This document shows, one piece after another, positions 62,816 to 64,000 of a stretch of DNA of 64,000 nt. The stretch is from an uncultured Prevotella sp. (GTDB lineage Bacteria > Bacteroidota > Bacteroidia > Bacteroidales > Bacteroidaceae): assembly GCA_900319905.1 (NCBI GenBank), contig ONQB01000015.1, forward strand, positions 1 through 64,000, read 5' to 3'. The notes below the pieces were generated by a model. The model worked only from the letters and a program-made list of their open reading frames with translations, had not been told where the DNA came from and did no database searches. The position numbers and the translations under genes were made by a program. Position 1 is the stretch's first letter, and the number at the start of each line of letters is the position of its first letter.

Positions 62816-64000
62816 TTACTCCACCACGATCTTGTACTGGCGAGCGGAAACCTTACCATTGTAGTCAACAGCCTCATAGAGGACGTTGTAGGTATGACCG
62901 GACTTCAGGCCGGTGATGGTGACGTCGCGGGTGTCACCGCTGATGACCTTGCCGAGGTTGGTACCCGACACGTTAGCGTTGGTGACGGTCACGAACTTCT
63001 TATAAGCAGGAGCGAGGAGCTCGTAGGTATAAGTAGTCGGGACGAGACGGATGCTTGAACCCTTGACACGCACGCCGGCGTTGCCGGAGATCAGACGGTG
63101 AACGTTGCCGTCAGCACCGAAGAAGAGCATGCAAGGATCGAGAGATGCACCCACCACACGGTTGAACCAATAGGTGAAGCGGCCGTTGACCTTGTCGAGA
63201 TAAGAGTCGATCTTAGAGATGGCAGAAGCCTTCAGGCTGCTCAGGTCGACAGAAACACCGCCGTTGATCTCAGTGATGATATCGTTGTAAGCGTCGATAG
63301 CCTCGTTGAACTTAGCCACAGCGTCGTCCATGTTAGAAACGGTCTCCGTGTTGATGGTGCCGATCAAATTATTGATCTGGTCGGTGATATCAACTGTTCC
63401 AGTAGCCTCAGAACCATCAGTAGCCTTCACAGTAACGGTAATCACATAAGTACCGTCAGCGGCTTTACTGATCTGGCCGATAGACTCAACATGATCAATG
63501 GTCTTATTGCTGATGCCCTCAATCTTCACATTGTTGAGCTGGATGTTGTTGATGAAGTTGCTGATGAGCTTCTCCACGCGCTCCAGACCGGGAACGGTCT
63601 CCATATGGACATCGTTGAAAGCGCCGAAGCCTAACGGCTTGAAGGCACCGGCCATGATGCTCATCTCAGTGACATTGTTGAGCGAGCGCTTGTTGTCCTT
63701 ATTGGTTCCGACCTTATAGCTTGTGCTCAAAGCCAGACGGGGAGCCACACCATTCATGTTCTCATATACGAACTGTGCCAGTTCCTTAGCAAGAGCTTTG
63801 ATAGAGCTCTTGGTCTGTGTGCGGTTCTTGATAAGATTCTTCACAGCGGTACGCAGACCAGTGCGCTCCACGTTGAAGGTGCAGTTGCTGAGGTTGTCCT
63901 TGTTGATGGTGGCAGGAATCTCATAGAAGTTGTTGCCGGCAGCACGGGTGTAACCCCAAGTCAGCTCACGGTCAGAAGAAGTAGCCTTGCCGACCTGGAC
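62816..64000 (-). CDS. surface protein, 5' end beyond the window (partial)
   Basis: At least 394 residues; the frame is open to the right edge (first visible residues VQVGKATSSDRELTWGYTRA), so the true start lies outside. Contains NLIKNRTQTKSSIKALAKELAQFVYENMNGVAPRLALS, a helical stretch with repeated Asn-rich turns, a middle domain VDITDQINNLIGTINTETVSNMDDAVAKFNEAIDAYND, and a C-terminal FnIII-like part (LGKVISGDTRDVTITGLKSGHTYNVLYEAVDYNGKVSARQYKIVVE). No family recognised. It precedes the OmpA-family gene in one transcript. Confidence 0.75.
   Translation of the reverse strand, partial: VQVGKATSSDRELTWGYTRAAGNNFYEIPATINKDNLSNCTFNVERTGLRTAVKNLIKNRTQTKSSIKALAKELAQFVYENMNGVAPRLALSTSYKVGTNKDNKRSLNNVTEMSIMAGAFKPLGFGAFNDVHMETVPGLERVEKLISNFINNIQLNNVKIEGISNKTIDHVESIGQISKAADGTYVITVTVKATDGSEATGTVDITDQINNLIGTINTETVSNMDDAVAKFNEAIDAYNDIITEINGGVSVDLSSLKASAISKIDSYLDKVNGRFTYWFNRVVGASLDPCMLFFGADGNVHRLISGNAGVRVKGSSIRLVPTTYTYELLAPAYKKFVTVTNANVSGTNLGKVISGDTRDVTITGLKSGHTYNVLYEAVDYNGKVSARQYKIVVE

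Overview
The window reads as a chromosomal segment of a Bacteroidetes bacterium, most likely Prevotella in the broad sense. The evidence is a short primary sigma factor of the Bacteroidetes type, promoters of the TTTG-20 bp-TAnnTTTG type, a SusC/SusD pair, sensors related to Bacteroides hybrid two-component sensors, short 'GIYIKNGKK' tails on secreted proteins and tRNA/tmRNA genes without an encoded CCA. I see no phage, plasmid, transposase or CRISPR array. This placement rests on family recognition and not on a database search.

Layout. 1-4.7 kb: tRNA-Val, rpoD, a FimB/Mfa2-like lipoprotein, tmRNA (ssrA) and a GYF-PrsW membrane protease. 4.9-7.1 kb: a secreted protein whose signal peptide is out of frame at a G7 tract, plus a 61-residue peptide. 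7.1-8.4 kb: repeats only. 8.5-17.3 kb: SusC, SusD and two tandem paralogous membrane regulators (periplasmic sugar-binding domain, transmembrane helix, half AraC-like domain) with no kinase. 17.5-33.8 kb: an 11-gene plus-strand cluster for peptidoglycan breakdown and MurNAc/muropeptide salvage (amidase, metallophosphatase, glycosyltransferase, AmpG, NamZ, MurT-like, sugar kinase, MurQ, NlpC/P60, dipeptide epimerase, transglutaminase-like). 33.8-40.4 kb: housekeeping and small envelope genes (DUF721, recF, TPR protein, ribH, DUF4738, two DUF4230, an outer-membrane protein). 41-53.3 kb: a minus-strand cluster that looks like a synthase-dependent polysaccharide production and export system: two 827-residue surface lipoproteins, an outer-membrane factor, an HlyD-like protein, a zinc-ribbon protein resembling TackOD1, a processive GT2 synthase and a nucleotide-sugar dehydrogenase. 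54-64 kb: DUF4250, a CE2-like esterase, a metallophosphatase, serB, a secreted protein, an OmpA-family protein and a partial surface protein that runs off the right edge.

The most unusual aspect is the dense set of intergenic repeats. One hairpin family (called R3 here) occurs eleven or more times, mostly exactly at the 3' ends of genes and often supplying the stop codon. Other families are two large palindromes (R1 about 300 bp, R2 about 410-430 bp), a 130 bp hairpin (R4) placed 13-25 nt after stop codons, and tandem arrays of 7, 9 and 10 bp units that also contain stop codons. The arrays fill the gaps of the murein salvage operon.

Candidates for undescribed biology are the TackOD1-linked polysaccharide secretion cluster, the kinase-less tandem sensors, a tmRNA that seems to have lost its normal tag sequence, and the stop-codon-associated repeats.
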